Origin: Cypionkella sp.
GTDB taxonomy: Bacteria; Pseudomonadota; Alphaproteobacteria; Rhodobacterales; Rhodobacteraceae
Reading direction: 5' to 3'
Length of the DNA stretch: 64,000 bases
Assembly (NCBI RefSeq): GCF_028290025.1
Contig: NZ_JAQGKQ010000026.1
Span: forward strand, 1 to 64,000
The notes under the pieces were generated by a model, which did no database searches, was not told the origin of the DNA, and was given only the letters and a program-made list of their open reading frames with translations. Below, one piece after another: positions 35,813 to 45,017 of the stretch (its first letter is position 1; each line of letters opens with the position of its first letter). Position numbers and translations under genes: made by a program.

Positions 35813-37464
35813 AGACGCCGCTTCTGCGGGTTGAGGGACTTTCGGTTTCCTATGGCCCAAACCAAGTGGTGCGCGATGTAAGCTTCGAGCTTGGGCGCGG
35901 CAAAAGCCTTGCGCTGATTGGCGAGTCCGGTTCGGGCAAATCGACCATCGCGCGCGCCGTGTTGCGCTTGCTTCCAGCACGGGGTCACGCCACCGGGCGG
36001 GTTGAGTTCGACGGGCAAGAGGTTTTGTCGCTGCCCGAGCGTCATTTCCGGTCGTTGCGCGGTCGCTCGGTCGGGTTTGTTCCGCAAGACCCCGGCAATG
36101 CGCTGAACCCGGTACGCACCATCGGCGTGCAGGCGCAAGAGGCGGCAGCATTGCTGGATGAGCCGAACCACGCTGTCCGCAAAGCACTCATTTTGGATGT
36201 GTTCGCGCAAGTCGGCTTGGACAATCCGCAGCGCGTCTATGACTCGTATCCGCATCAGCTTTCTGGCGGCATGTTGCAACGCGTGCTGATCGGTCTGGCA
36301 GTGCTGCCGCGCCCAGCGCTGCTGGTGGCGGATGAGCCGACCTCGGCCTTGGATGTGACAATTCAGAAGCGCATCCTTGATCTGTTGTCGCAGCTTCAGG
36401 CCGATCTCGGCATCAGCCTTCTGCTGATCACCCATGACCTTGCGATTGCCGCCGAACGCACCGATGCTCTGGTGGTGTTGAAGGGTGGCGTGGTGCAGGA
36501 AGCGGGCCGCACGGCGGAAGTTTTCGCCTCGCCGAGCACCGCCTATGCGCGCAAGCTTTACGCCGATGTGCCTTCGCTGAACCCCAATCGTTATGCGGCT
36601 TTGCGTGATCCGGGTTTGAAGCGGGCTGATGACGCTGCTGCCCCGAAGATCGAGTTTTCCGGCATCACCAAAACTTTCACCGTCGATGGCCGCACGCTGA
36701 CGGCGGTGGATAACGTGTCCTTCACGGTCCCCGCTGGCACCACTCATGCGCTGGTGGGCGAGTCCGGTTCGGGCAAAACCACGGCAATCCGATTGTTGAT
36801 GGGGTTGGATCAGCCCGACCAAGGCCATATCACCGTCGCGGGTTTGACGCTTTCGGATCGCACCCCGACGACGCTGCGCGAGGCTTGGCGGCATCTGCAA
36901 CTGGTCTACCAAAACCCGTTCACCTCGCTCGACCCGACGTGGAAAGTCGAAAGCCTTGTGCGCGAACCGCTGGACCGCTTCCGCATCGGCACCCCTGCCG
37001 AACGCAACGACCGCGTGCGCGAGGCTTTGGCAAGCGTGGGGCTGGCCGAACATCTACTGTCGCGTAAACCTGCCGCTTTGTCGGGGGGGCAGCGTCAAAG
37101 GGTGGCCATCGCGCGGGCTTTGGTCTTGAAGCCCGACGTCATTGTGTTGGACGAGCCTACCTCGGCTTTGGATGTTTCTGTGCAAGCCGATATCGTCGAG
37201 GTGCTGCTGTCGCTTCAAGCGAAGCTTGGCCTGACTTATGTTTTCGTCTCACACGATTTGGCGCTGGTGCGGCAGCTTGCGCACAGCGTTTCAGTGATGC
37301 ACCGGGGCCGGATTGTTGAACATGGCCGCGTCGCCGACATTTTCGATAACCCGCGTGAGGCATACACGCGGGCGCTGCTAGAGGCGATCCCCTCAGGCAT
37401 TGGCGCGCGGGTGCGACCCGTGACATCGGCCCAGATTTCCACTCGCATCGAGGAAGTAGCATGA
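35791..37464 (+). CDS. Fused double ABC ATPase (DppD-DppF type)
   Basis: A 557-residue protein carrying two nucleotide-binding domains. Domain 1 has Walker A GESGSGKST (about 44-52), signature LSGGMLQRV and Walker B LLVADEPTSALDV. Domain 2 has Walker A GESGSGKTT, signature LSGGQRQRV and Walker B VIVLDEPTSALDV. Fusion of the two ATPases of peptide-type importers into one chain is common in alphaproteobacteria. ATG 35791 follows AGGA and overlaps the permease end; an upstream in-frame start at 35680 lies within the permease gene and is less likely. Both sites look active. Confidence 0.94.
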   Translation: MASQDRLKTPLLRVEGLSVSYGPNQVVRDVSFELGRGKSLALIGESGSGKSTIARAVLRLLPARGHATGRVEFDGQEVLSLPERHFRSLRGRSVGFVPQDPGNALNPVRTIGVQAQEAAALLDEPNHAVRKALILDVFAQVGLDNPQRVYDSYPHQLSGGMLQRVLIGLAVLPRPALLVADEPTSALDVTIQKRILDLLSQLQADLGISLLLITHDLAIAAERTDALVVLKGGVVQEAGRTAEVFASPSTAYARKLYADVPSLNPNRYAALRDPGLKRADDAAAPKIEFSGITKTFTVDGRTLTAVDNVSFTVPAGTTHALVGESGSGKTTAIRLLMGLDQPDQGHITVAGLTLSDRTPTTLREAWRHLQLVYQNPFTSLDPTWKVESLVREPLDRFRIGTPAERNDRVREALASVGLAEHLLSRKPAALSGGQRQRVAIARALVLKPDVIVLDEPTSALDVSVQADIVEVLLSLQAKLGLTYVFVSHDLALVRQLAHSVSVMHRGRIVEHGRVADIFDNPREAYTRALLEAIPSGIGARVRPVTSAQISTRIEEVA

Positions 37465-38561
37465 CGATTGCCCAATCTATCAGCGCGCCCGGTGCATTGC
37501 CGGAAGGCTTCCGCCCCAAACAACGGCTCGGGTTCAACACCCGCGTGTCCTTCAACAATTGCGATGGCCCAGCGCAGGGCTTGCGCGAAGGCATCGCGTT
37601 GTATCAGGCGGCGGAGGCGTTGGGCTATCAATCCGGCTGGGCCTATCAGCGGCATTTCGACAATTATCTGTCATCACCGCTGCCGTTTTTCGCAGCCGTA
37701 GGCCAGCACACAAACCGCATCACGCTAGGCTCGGCGGTGATCCCGATGCGCTACCAAGACCCGATCTTACTGGCCGAAGCTGCTGGCACCACGGATCTTT
37801 TGATCGGCGGGCGGCTCGAACTTGCAATCGCAACCGGGGCGACTGCCGCCTTTGACGCGGTGTTTGGCACCGTCAATACCGATGCACGCAGCGAGGCCAA
37901 GCGCAGGAAGGCGCGTTTCCTTGCAGCAATCTCGGGTGAGGTTTTGCACCGCATTGATGGTCCGGGTCACAGTGCGACAGAGGGCAGCGAGTTGCGGGTA
38001 ACGCCGCACAGCCCGACATTGCGAAACCGTATCCGCCAAGGCGCCGCGAGCGTCGGATCCGCCATTCAAGCGGCAGAGCTGGGCATCGGCCTGATTAGCG
38101 GCACTGTCCAGCATGATCAGGAGCCGGGGGAAAATTTCAGTGCATATCAGGCCCGCATCATCGCCGCGTATCGCAGCGCATGGCGCGCAAAATGGGGAAC
38201 CGAGCCACCTTCAGTGGCCGTCGCAGCCTCTATCCTGCCCGGTACCACTGTGGAATTGCGAGACACCTATGCCGCCTATGATCTGGAACGCCGCACGCAA
38301 GGTATCGCGGCCTCACGCCCCAAAGGAGCGTTGGAACCAACGGCCCGCACCAATAACCCCGAGGGCAGCCAGATTTGCCCGGTTTATCACGGCACGCCAG
38401 ATCAGGTCGTGCAGGCGGTGCTCACCGATCCCGGCCTCGCGGCTGCGGATGAGCTGGTGCTGTTCCTGCCGCCTGCTTTTAACCTAGAGCAGAACCGTCG
38501 CCTGCTTGCCGATCTTGCGCAAACGGTGGCACCAAACTTTGGTTGGACACCCAGTCTCTGA
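37461..38561 (+). CDS. LLM-class flavin-dependent monooxygenase (first)
   Basis: A 366-residue luciferase-like protein. LGFNTRVSFNNCDGPAQGLR, QAAEALGYQSGWAYQRHFDN and HTNRITLGSAVIPMRYQDPI are the characteristic beta-barrel segments, followed by GGRLELAIATGAT. Family members use reduced FMN and oxygen to cleave C-S bonds or oxidise ketones and amines. The start overlaps the stop of the ATPase gene (ATGA), and GAGGAAG lies upstream, so it is part of the transporter operon. That coupling is the best evidence that the imported compound is its substrate. The exact substrate is unknown. Confidence 0.88.
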   Translation: MTIAQSISAPGALPEGFRPKQRLGFNTRVSFNNCDGPAQGLREGIALYQAAEALGYQSGWAYQRHFDNYLSSPLPFFAAVGQHTNRITLGSAVIPMRYQDPILLAEAAGTTDLLIGGRLELAIATGATAAFDAVFGTVNTDARSEAKRRKARFLAAISGEVLHRIDGPGHSATEGSELRVTPHSPTLRNRIRQGAASVGSAIQAAELGIGLISGTVQHDQEPGENFSAYQARIIAAYRSAWRAKWGTEPPSVAVAASILPGTTVELRDTYAAYDLERRTQGIAASRPKGALEPTARTNNPEGSQICPVYHGTPDQVVQAVLTDPGLAAADELVLFLPPAFNLEQNRRLLADLAQTVAPNFGWTPSL

Positions 38562-38583
38562 GCGGTTTCGACTTTATGCCCAT

Positions 38584-38612
38584 ACGGCCTCCCAAGCGGA
38601 GGCCGTTTTGGT
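38584..38612 (+). terminator. Rho-independent terminator
   Basis: ACGGCCTCC (38584-38592) pairs perfectly with GGAGGCCGT (38598-38606) around a 5-nt loop, and TTTTGGTTTG follows. It ends the transporter-monooxygenase operon; the next gene needs its own promoter in the 38.6-38.8 kb spacer. Confidence 0.85.
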
Positions 38613-38846
38613 TTGAGTGTAGATTTTTGCATCATTGTAAGGGCTTGTGCGAGCCTGCCGAATCAAACGCCACCTCTGGCCGCGGTATCGTCGCATTTCC
38701 GCGCGCTAGAATTGTTCTTGCTGTCCGCATGTCAAATAGAGACAGCCCTTCTCCATCCGGGGTGCAGAATAGAGAGACAGGTCGTTCTTTATACTGCTCC
38801 AAAATGCTAATCTGATCGCAGATATATAGCGACCAGAGAGGCCACC

Positions 38847-39956
38847 ATGCCAACCGAATTTATCAGCATCACCTTCCCCAATGCGTCCAACGACATCGCC
38901 CCGATCCCAGATGCGGCAATCGACCCCGCCTATCTGGTGCGCTATGCCCGCACTTTGGACGATTACGGTTTCAACTACACGCTGATCCCCTATCACTCCT
39001 CTTCGTTTGACCCGTTCACCATCGGGGCGACAATCTTGGCGGTGACGAAAAACATTCGAATCATTATAGCTCTGCGTCCGAATACGATTTATCCAACGGT
39101 CGCTGCCAAGGCGCTGGCGACGCTGTCACAGCTGGGTGGCGGGCGCGTTGTTGTCCATTTTATCGCGGGTGGTGATCCTGCAGAGCAAGCGCGTGAGGGC
39201 GATTTCCTGAGCAAGGAAGAACGCTATGAGCGGACGGCGGAATATATTCGTATCTTGCGCCGGGCTTGGGCATCATCGGAAGCCTTTGACCATGAGGGCA
39301 AATATTACCAGTTCAAAAACTTCTCCAGCAAAGTGCGCCCTGTAGGTGGCACCATTCCGGTATCAGTCGGTGGCTCATCGGATGAGGCTTACCGAGTTGG
39401 CGGCGAGCTAGGCGATATCTTCGGGCTTTGGGGAGAGCCGCTGAAAGAAACCCGCGAGCAGATTGAGAAGATCAACGCCGCTGCTGCCGCTGCTGGACGC
39501 AAAGATCGTCCGCGCATTTGGGTAACGTTTCGCCCGATCACCGCAGAAACTGATGAGTTGGCATGGGAAAAAGCCTATCGCACGCTCGACCATCTGAATG
39601 CCGCCCGCGAAAATGGACTGGGGCGCAAACCTATCAACGCCAACCCGCCGCTGAACGTCGGCTCGCAACGACTGTTGGAAATTGCCAAGCGCGGCGACGT
39701 TCAGGATCGCGCGTTGTGGTATCCGACCGTCACGGCGACCAATGCCAGCGGTGCGTCAACCGCGCTGGTGGGGTCGCCTGAAACTATCGCGGCCTCGTTG
39801 CTCGATTATGTCGATCTGGGGGTCGAGCTGATCTCGGTGCGTGGCTACGACAACTACAACGATGCGGTGGATTTGGGCCGTTATGTGCTGCCGTTGGTAC
39901 GCAAGGGCATCGCCGAGCGTGAGGCGGCAAAAACGCCGCTTGCCGAAGCGGTATAG
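38847..39956 (+). CDS. FMN-dependent monooxygenase, SsuD-like (second)
   Basis: A 369-residue luciferase-like enzyme. YLVRYARTLDDYGFNYTLIP, RIIIALRPNTIYPTVAAKAL and LSQLGGGRVVVHFIAGGDPA are typical of the alkanesulfonate monooxygenase (SsuD/MsuD) branch. The later GKYYQFKNFSSKVRPVGGTI and PVSVGGSSDEAYRVGGELGD also fit. SsuD enzymes use reduced FMN to release sulfite from sulfonates. GAGAGG lies 7 nt before the ATG. It lies after a terminator and starts a second transcription unit that continues with an acyl-CoA-dehydrogenase-like gene. No flavin reductase is encoded nearby. Confidence 0.88.
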   Translation: MPTEFISITFPNASNDIAPIPDAAIDPAYLVRYARTLDDYGFNYTLIPYHSSSFDPFTIGATILAVTKNIRIIIALRPNTIYPTVAAKALATLSQLGGGRVVVHFIAGGDPAEQAREGDFLSKEERYERTAEYIRILRRAWASSEAFDHEGKYYQFKNFSSKVRPVGGTIPVSVGGSSDEAYRVGGELGDIFGLWGEPLKETREQIEKINAAAAAAGRKDRPRIWVTFRPITAETDELAWEKAYRTLDHLNAARENGLGRKPINANPPLNVGSQRLLEIAKRGDVQDRALWYPTVTATNASGASTALVGSPETIAASLLDYVDLGVELISVRGYDNYNDAVDLGRYVLPLVRKGIAEREAAKTPLAEAV

Positions 39957-40037
39957 GCCCAGAGCCAGACAAAATTCTGCCGGGGTCGGGTATGTCCGAT
40001 CCCGGCTATTCGCTCCGATGACAAATGAGACCTGCCC

Positions 40038-41252
40038 GTGATAATCGAACCCGTGACCGCCGAAACCGAAACACAAAATGCCGTGATCGTCCCGGCAGAA
40101 ACGCTTGCCCGCATCGCGGCAGCGGGGAAGATCGCGGACCGCAGCGGCAGCTTTCCGGCGGAAGGTATTCGCGCGCTGCACGATGCGGGATTGTTGCAGG
40201 CGACGGTGAGCAAACGCTACGGCGGCCAGGGCGGCGATCTCGATACGTTGGTGCAGATCATTAGCCAAGTCGGCACTGCCGATCCTTCGGTGGCGCTGAT
40301 CGTCACGATGAACCTCGCCAACCATCTCGCCCAAGCCGAGCGCAACCACTGGCCGAACGATGTGTATCAGCAGATCGTCTCGGAAGGTCGCACCCGGCCA
40401 ATCCTGTTGAACGCGGCACGGGTGGAGCCTGACCTCGGCTCGCCTTCGCGCGGTGGTTTGCCCCAAACCCGCGCGCGGCGCACGGCGAATGGCTGGGCGA
40501 TCAGCGGCACCAAGCGATTTGTCACAGGGTCCGAAGGGCTCACGCATCACCTCGTCTGGGCTACAACGGATGAGACACCCACACGCGTCGGCACCTTCAT
40601 CGTGCCAGCCGAGACGCCGGGCATCACAATTGTAAAAAATTGGGACAGTCTGGGGATGCGGGCCACGTCTTCACATGATGTGGTATACGATAACGTGACG
40701 GTGCCGATTGCGCATGTGTTGGATCTGGTTGAGGCTGGTAAGGGTCAGCAGGATAATTTGGGTCACGCGCTGCTAACGCTGGGGCTGACCTCGATTTACC
40801 TTGGCGTTGGTGAGGCCGCTGCCGCTGCCTTTGCCAAGTTCGCGCATGATCGCATCCCCGCTAATCTGGGTCGCCCGATTGCCGAAACTGAGCGCATCAT
40901 CTCGGTCGCCGGAGAGATTGATTTGCTGATATCCTCGGCTCGCACTTTTCTGTTCGACGCATTCGCGCTGCATCGCGATGATACGCTGCATCTATTGCGC
41001 GTCCGTCTGATCGTAGGGCGGCAGCTGCAAGAGGCGGTGGGTCTGGCGGTGCGCACGCTTGGCAATCCCGGCTTGGCCGCCGGATTGGGGCTCGAAAGGC
41101 ACTTCCGCGACATTCAGGCGGTGCTGGTTCATGCGCCGCAAGAGGATACTTCGCTGACCATGCTGGGCCGCAGCGCTTTTGCCCGGTTTAAAGCCGCCCG
41201 CGAAGCCGAAACTCTGGAGACCAACCTCCCGCTAAGGCAGGCCGTCCAATGA
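40038..41252 (+). CDS. Acyl-CoA-dehydrogenase-fold flavoprotein (SfnB/DszC-like)
   Basis: A 404-residue protein from GTG 40038. The N-terminal helical domain includes GSFPAEGIRALHDAGLLQAT and the central beta domain has WAISGTKRFVTGSEGLTHHL and TPGITIVKNWDSLGMRATSS. The C-terminal helices contain LLISSARTFLFDAFALHRDD. There is no obvious catalytic Glu of true acyl-CoA dehydrogenases in the usual region. Together with the monooxygenase neighbours this suggests the SfnB/DszC group of FMNH2-dependent oxygenases that act on sulfones or sulfides. I rate the fold as sure and the oxygenase role as inferred. Confidence 0.82.
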   Translation: MIIEPVTAETETQNAVIVPAETLARIAAAGKIADRSGSFPAEGIRALHDAGLLQATVSKRYGGQGGDLDTLVQIISQVGTADPSVALIVTMNLANHLAQAERNHWPNDVYQQIVSEGRTRPILLNAARVEPDLGSPSRGGLPQTRARRTANGWAISGTKRFVTGSEGLTHHLVWATTDETPTRVGTFIVPAETPGITIVKNWDSLGMRATSSHDVVYDNVTVPIAHVLDLVEAGKGQQDNLGHALLTLGLTSIYLGVGEAAAAAFAKFAHDRIPANLGRPIAETERIISVAGEIDLLISSARTFLFDAFALHRDDTLHLLRVRLIVGRQLQEAVGLAVRTLGNPGLAAGLGLERHFRDIQAVLVHAPQEDTSLTMLGRSAFARFKAAREAETLETNLPLRQAVQ

Positions 41253-41292
41253 TCGCCAGTACTTGCCAAAACTTTGCTGAAAAGGCCAGCCA

Positions 41293-42297
41293 ATGACATA
41301 TGTAATTTTTGGCGCGGGTGCTGTCGGCACCAGCCTTGCCGCGCAGTTTACCGAAGCTGGCATCGACACCGTTCTGGTGGGTCGGGGTCGCCAGCTCGAA
41401 CATCTTCGCAGCCACGGTCTGCTTTACAAGCGCGCACAAGGCCCCTGGCAAATTGCACTGAATCTGAGTGATATCAATTCATTGCGCCTGAAACCCGATG
41501 ACATTCTGCTGCTGGCGGTAAAGGGTCAGGATGTGGAGGAGTTGAGTGCCCAGATCGCCCTACTTCCGGTCGAAGGTGGCGGCGTGGCGGCGGATTTACC
41601 GGTGGTGACGATGCAAAACGGGCTTGAGGCCGAGCGGATCGTTGCGCGTCGTTTCTCTCGACTTTACGCCGCGGTGGTGCGGGTGCCTGCGATTTATACC
41701 GAGGTCGGCAAGGTCAGCGTCTTGGCCGAACCGCAATTCGCCAGCGTCAGCATTGGTCGCTTTCCGCAAGGCCGCGATGCGATCTCGGCTCGGCTTACCG
41801 CAGATTTGACGCGGGCGAATGCTCTCGCGGAGGAACATGCAGATATCCGGCGCTGGAAGGCGCAGAAACTGACCTACAACGTGCGCAATGTGGTTGAGCT
41901 GTTCGCGGGCACGCCAGACCAGGTGGCTTTCGTCGGTAATGCCTTGGCCGCTGAGGCTGAAGTGGTGCTGAAGGCGGCGGGGTTTGATCCTGCTGCCGAG
42001 GCCGAACGTAAGGTAAGTCTTGCGGGCTGGAAAGTAACCCGCGATCCGACCGCACCCAGCGGGCAATCCACCTGGCAAAGCTTCACACGCGGGGCGCGCA
42101 GCGAGGTTGATTTCCTGAACGGCGAAATTGTGCTGCAATCGCGGTTGCATGGGCTGGATGCACCGTGGAATCTTGCCGCGCAAAGGCTTGCCGCGGAACT
42201 GGCGGCGAGTGGCGGCGTCCCGGGCAGCATAGCACTGGACAGACTTGTCTCATTGGCGCAGTCAGATGCACAGGCCCGAGCGGCAGCGGCACATTGA
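41293..42297 (+). CDS. Ketopantoate-reductase-like NADPH-dependent oxidoreductase
   Basis: A 334-residue protein. The N-terminal Rossmann motif is YVIFGAGAVGTSLAAQFTEA, followed by LLAVKGQDVEELSAQIALLP and VVTMQNGLEAERI, the usual ApbA/PanE pattern. The C-terminal helical domain contains the expected region with RRWKAQKLTYNVRNVVELFA and a SxW stretch (QSTWQSFTRG). In an operon with monooxygenases and a transporter it is unlikely to be the housekeeping pantothenate enzyme and more probably reduces another 2-oxo or aldehyde intermediate. Its stop overlaps the next gene's TTG. Confidence 0.85.
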   Translation: MTYVIFGAGAVGTSLAAQFTEAGIDTVLVGRGRQLEHLRSHGLLYKRAQGPWQIALNLSDINSLRLKPDDILLLAVKGQDVEELSAQIALLPVEGGGVAADLPVVTMQNGLEAERIVARRFSRLYAAVVRVPAIYTEVGKVSVLAEPQFASVSIGRFPQGRDAISARLTADLTRANALAEEHADIRRWKAQKLTYNVRNVVELFAGTPDQVAFVGNALAAEAEVVLKAAGFDPAAEAERKVSLAGWKVTRDPTAPSGQSTWQSFTRGARSEVDFLNGEIVLQSRLHGLDAPWNLAAQRLAAELAASGGVPGSIALDRLVSLAQSDAQARAAAAH

Positions 42298-42908
42298 CGG
42301 TTTGCAGAAGAGCGCCGACAGTCAACAGATCGAGCATTGCAAGCCATATCTTGAATGTGGCGGGCGGGCTTTTCTATAGCGAGGGCATCCGCGCCGTCGG
42401 CATCGACCGGATAATCCGGGAGTCCGATATCGCCAAGGCCACGCTGTATCGGCACTATCGATCGAAGGAAGATCTGGTTTTGGCCTATCTGCGAGAACGG
42501 CATATTGCGGTGATGGCAGGGCTTGATGAAGTTTTGGCGCTGCACACGGCGCCGCGCGACCAGATAGCCGAGATTTTTGAGCGTCTTTATCAGAAGGCGG
42601 GAAACCCAAACTTTCGCGGCTGTGCCTTTGGCTTGGCTGTAGCGGAACATGGCGCAAGCGCGCGCATCGTTGGCCTTGCGCGGATGCACAAAACCGCCGT
42701 GGCCGATGAGCTAAACAGTATCGCCCTGCGCGCCGGATTGGTCGAGGCTGATCAAATCGGCCGCCATCTAGCATTGCTATACGATGGCGCACTGGCCCGC
42801 CGCGCCGTTTATGGCAACGTGGTGCCGATGCGGGATGCCAAAGAATGTGCGCTGGCTTTGTTCGATCATGCGGCGCGGAATGAGCTAATGGGAAAAATCG
42901 GGATATGA
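42294..42908 (+). CDS. TetR-family transcriptional regulator
   Basis: A 204-residue protein read from TTG 42294 (TTGA overlap with the upstream stop). The DNA-binding domain is typical: SIASHILNVAGGLFYSEGIR, AVGIDRIIRESDIAKATLYR and HYRSKEDLVLAYLRERH. The C-terminal half is a ligand-binding helical bundle (FRGCAFGLAVAEHGASARIV). The gene lies inside the operon of enzymes, so it probably represses this locus and is relieved by a pathway compound. The open frame continues upstream of 42294, but that part overlaps the reductase gene and does not resemble the family. Confidence 0.88.
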   Translation: MTVCRRAPTVNRSSIASHILNVAGGLFYSEGIRAVGIDRIIRESDIAKATLYRHYRSKEDLVLAYLRERHIAVMAGLDEVLALHTAPRDQIAEIFERLYQKAGNPNFRGCAFGLAVAEHGASARIVGLARMHKTAVADELNSIALRAGLVEADQIGRHLALLYDGALARRAVYGNVVPMRDAKECALALFDHAARNELMGKIGI

Positions 42909-43507
42909 CGCAGAAGATCGACTACTTTTTCGGGCTGGGCTCGCCCTGGGCTTATGTGGGGCTGGATGCTTTCACGGCGCTTGCCACCGCGCATTTGGCT
43001 GACATCGTGCCACATGTGATCCCGGTGATCGAAGAAAATGGCGGTATCTATTCGCGCAACCGTCCGCCCCTACGCCGCGCCTATTGGTTCACCGACCTGA
43101 AACGCTGGGCAAATCGTCGCGGCGTCACGCTGGAATTCGCAGGCCGCGAGGCGCTTTCGGATATTGCTCCCGCAGGCGATCTGGTGGTGGCTGCATGGCT
43201 GCGCGGCGATGATTGGCTGGCCTTAGCCCGTGCCTTCCATCAAGCGTTCTGGGGTCGTGCCGAGGATATCGGTGCTGCCGATGTGCGCGCTCGGATTACA
43301 ACCGAGGCGGGTCTGGACAGTGTTAGCCTTGAAGCCTTCGCCAAAGGCCCCGAAGTCGCTGCGCGCAAGGCCGAAAGCCTTGAGATCGCGCGTAAAGCAG
43401 GGGTCTTTGGCTTGCCGTCTTACATCGTGGTCGGCGAGTTGTTCTGGGGTCAGGATAGCTTGCCGTTCCTTGACAGCCACCTGAAAGGCGAGAAGTTGAT
43501 CGCCTGA
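42905..43507 (+). CDS. DsbA-fold 2-hydroxychromene-2-carboxylate isomerase-like protein
   Basis: A 200-residue protein. IDYFFGLGSPWAYVGLDAFT near the N terminus and GVFGLPSYIVVGELFWGQDS near the C terminus are the two signature parts of the HCCA isomerase/GST-kappa family. The active Ser is in GLGSPWAY. Such enzymes use glutathione in ring isomerisation or related reactions. ATG 42905 overlaps the stop of the TetR gene (ATGA). It is the last gene of the plus-strand run and could process an aromatic or thiol product. Confidence 0.88.
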   Translation: MTQKIDYFFGLGSPWAYVGLDAFTALATAHLADIVPHVIPVIEENGGIYSRNRPPLRRAYWFTDLKRWANRRGVTLEFAGREALSDIAPAGDLVVAAWLRGDDWLALARAFHQAFWGRAEDIGAADVRARITTEAGLDSVSLEAFAKGPEVAARKAESLEIARKAGVFGLPSYIVVGELFWGQDSLPFLDSHLKGEKLIA

Positions 43508-43631
43508 GCAGTCCTAGGTAGAAGCTTCAAACTTCGCCTTCCCCTAACGCCGCCCCGGATCAAGGTCGGGGGCTGATTAGGGATGACGCAATGATCTGAT
43601 CAAGGCAACAGGCTTTGGATCGGCAATCGGA

Positions 43632-45017
43632 TCAGTTATCATCCACATCCGGTAAGATTTTGCCGGGATTGAATAGCCCCGCTGGGTCAAGTGCCGCCTT
43701 GATCCGCCGCATCACCGCTAGGGCCGGGCCATGCTCGGCGCGTAGGTATTTCATTTTGCCCAGACCTACGCCATGCTCGCCCGTGCAGGTGCCATCGACC
43801 GACAGCGCCTTTTCTACCATCGCCGCATTGATCCGATTGACGATGGCCTCATCTTCCGGTGCGTTCGGATCGAGGGCAAAAACCACATGAAAATTGCCGT
43901 CTCCAACATGCCCCATGATCGCATAAGGCACCGGACAGTCCGTCATCAAGCCTTTGGCATGTATGATACATTCGGCCAACGCACCGATCGGCACGCAGAC
44001 ATCCGTGGGCCAACCGCGCGATCCGGGGCGCATCGCAAGCGTGGCGTTGTAGGCAGAGTGGCGGGCCTTCCATAGGCGACTGCGATCCTCCTCGGCGCGC
44101 GCCCATCGAAAGCCTGAACAGCCGTTGGCTTCGGCAAGGCTGCGAAACACCTCAACCTGTGCCTCCACTTCTGCCGCACTGCCGCCAAATTCGACGAACA
44201 ATGTATCCGCCACAGTTTCAGATAAGTGTGAAAACGCGTTGACCGCAGCGATAGCGCCCGCGTCGAGATATTCCATGCGCCCGGGTTGCAAGCCACATTG
44301 AATAGCTTCGATCGCGGTGCGGCTGGCCTCTGCCGGGCCGGGAAAGGTGCAGACGGCAGCCAGCACGGCTTCGGGGCGGCCGTGAAGCCGCAGGGTGACC
44401 TCGGTAATGATGCCCAAGGTGCCCTCTGAGCCAAGGTAAAGATGCGTCAGATCGTAACCAGCCGAGGTTTTGCGTGCCCGCCGCGCCGTACGGATAATCT
44501 CGCCCTGCGGCGTCACCACGGTCAGGTTCAGCACATTTTCGGCCATGGTGCCATAACGTACAGCACTGGTGCCCGAAGCCCGGGTGGCGCACATGCCGCC
44601 CAAGGTTGCATTGGCCCCAGGATCAACCGGAAAGAACAGCCCGGTGTCCCGCAGATCGGTGTTCAAAGCCTCGCGCGTGATGCCAGCCTCTACCGTGCAG
44701 TCCAGATCATCTGGGCTGACGCGAAGCAGTCGGTTCATCCGCATCATATCTATGCTGACGCCTCCCCGAACCGCCGCCACATGCGCCTCTAACGACGAGC
44801 CAAGGCCATGGGCGATCAGCGGGACTTTGGCGGATGTGCAGATGCGGACGATTGCGGCCACCTCCTCGGTGGTCAGCGGCCAAGCAACCGCATCCGGGGG
44901 TTGCGGCGCGTGATGGGTTTCATGGCCCGCGTGATGGTTGCGGTCGGCCAGCTTGTTCGAAAACCTCTCGCCCAACAGAGCGGAAAGGGCTGCAACAGTA
45001 CTGTTTTCAATCGGCAT
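43632..45017 (-). CDS. FAD-linked oxidase (GlcD/D-lactate dehydrogenase type)
   Basis: A 461-residue flavoprotein. The PCMH-type FAD-binding domain includes IAHGLGSSLEAHVAAVRGGV and DPGANATLGGMCATRASGTS, followed by RYGTMAENVLNLTVVTPQGE. The C-terminal FAD oxidase domain ends with CTGEHGVGLGKMKYLRAEHG and ALDPAGLFNPGKILPD. Family members oxidise 2-hydroxy acids such as D-lactate, glycolate or D-2-hydroxyglutarate to 2-oxo acids, passing electrons to the membrane. It converges on the HCCA-isomerase gene, 125 bp apart. It may oxidise a 2-hydroxy acid formed by this catabolic locus. Confidence 0.9.
   Translation of the reverse strand: MPIENSTVAALSALLGERFSNKLADRNHHAGHETHHAPQPPDAVAWPLTTEEVAAIVRICTSAKVPLIAHGLGSSLEAHVAAVRGGVSIDMMRMNRLLRVSPDDLDCTVEAGITREALNTDLRDTGLFFPVDPGANATLGGMCATRASGTSAVRYGTMAENVLNLTVVTPQGEIIRTARRARKTSAGYDLTHLYLGSEGTLGIITEVTLRLHGRPEAVLAAVCTFPGPAEASRTAIEAIQCGLQPGRMEYLDAGAIAAVNAFSHLSETVADTLFVEFGGSAAEVEAQVEVFRSLAEANGCSGFRWARAEEDRSRLWKARHSAYNATLAMRPGSRGWPTDVCVPIGALAECIIHAKGLMTDCPVPYAIMGHVGDGNFHVVFALDPNAPEDEAIVNRINAAMVEKALSVDGTCTGEHGVGLGKMKYLRAEHGPALAVMRRIKAALDPAGLFNPGKILPDVDDN

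Noticed and set aside
35734-37053. 439-codon minus-strand open frame
   Set aside because: It is antisense to the double ATPase gene with two complete sets of ABC motifs.
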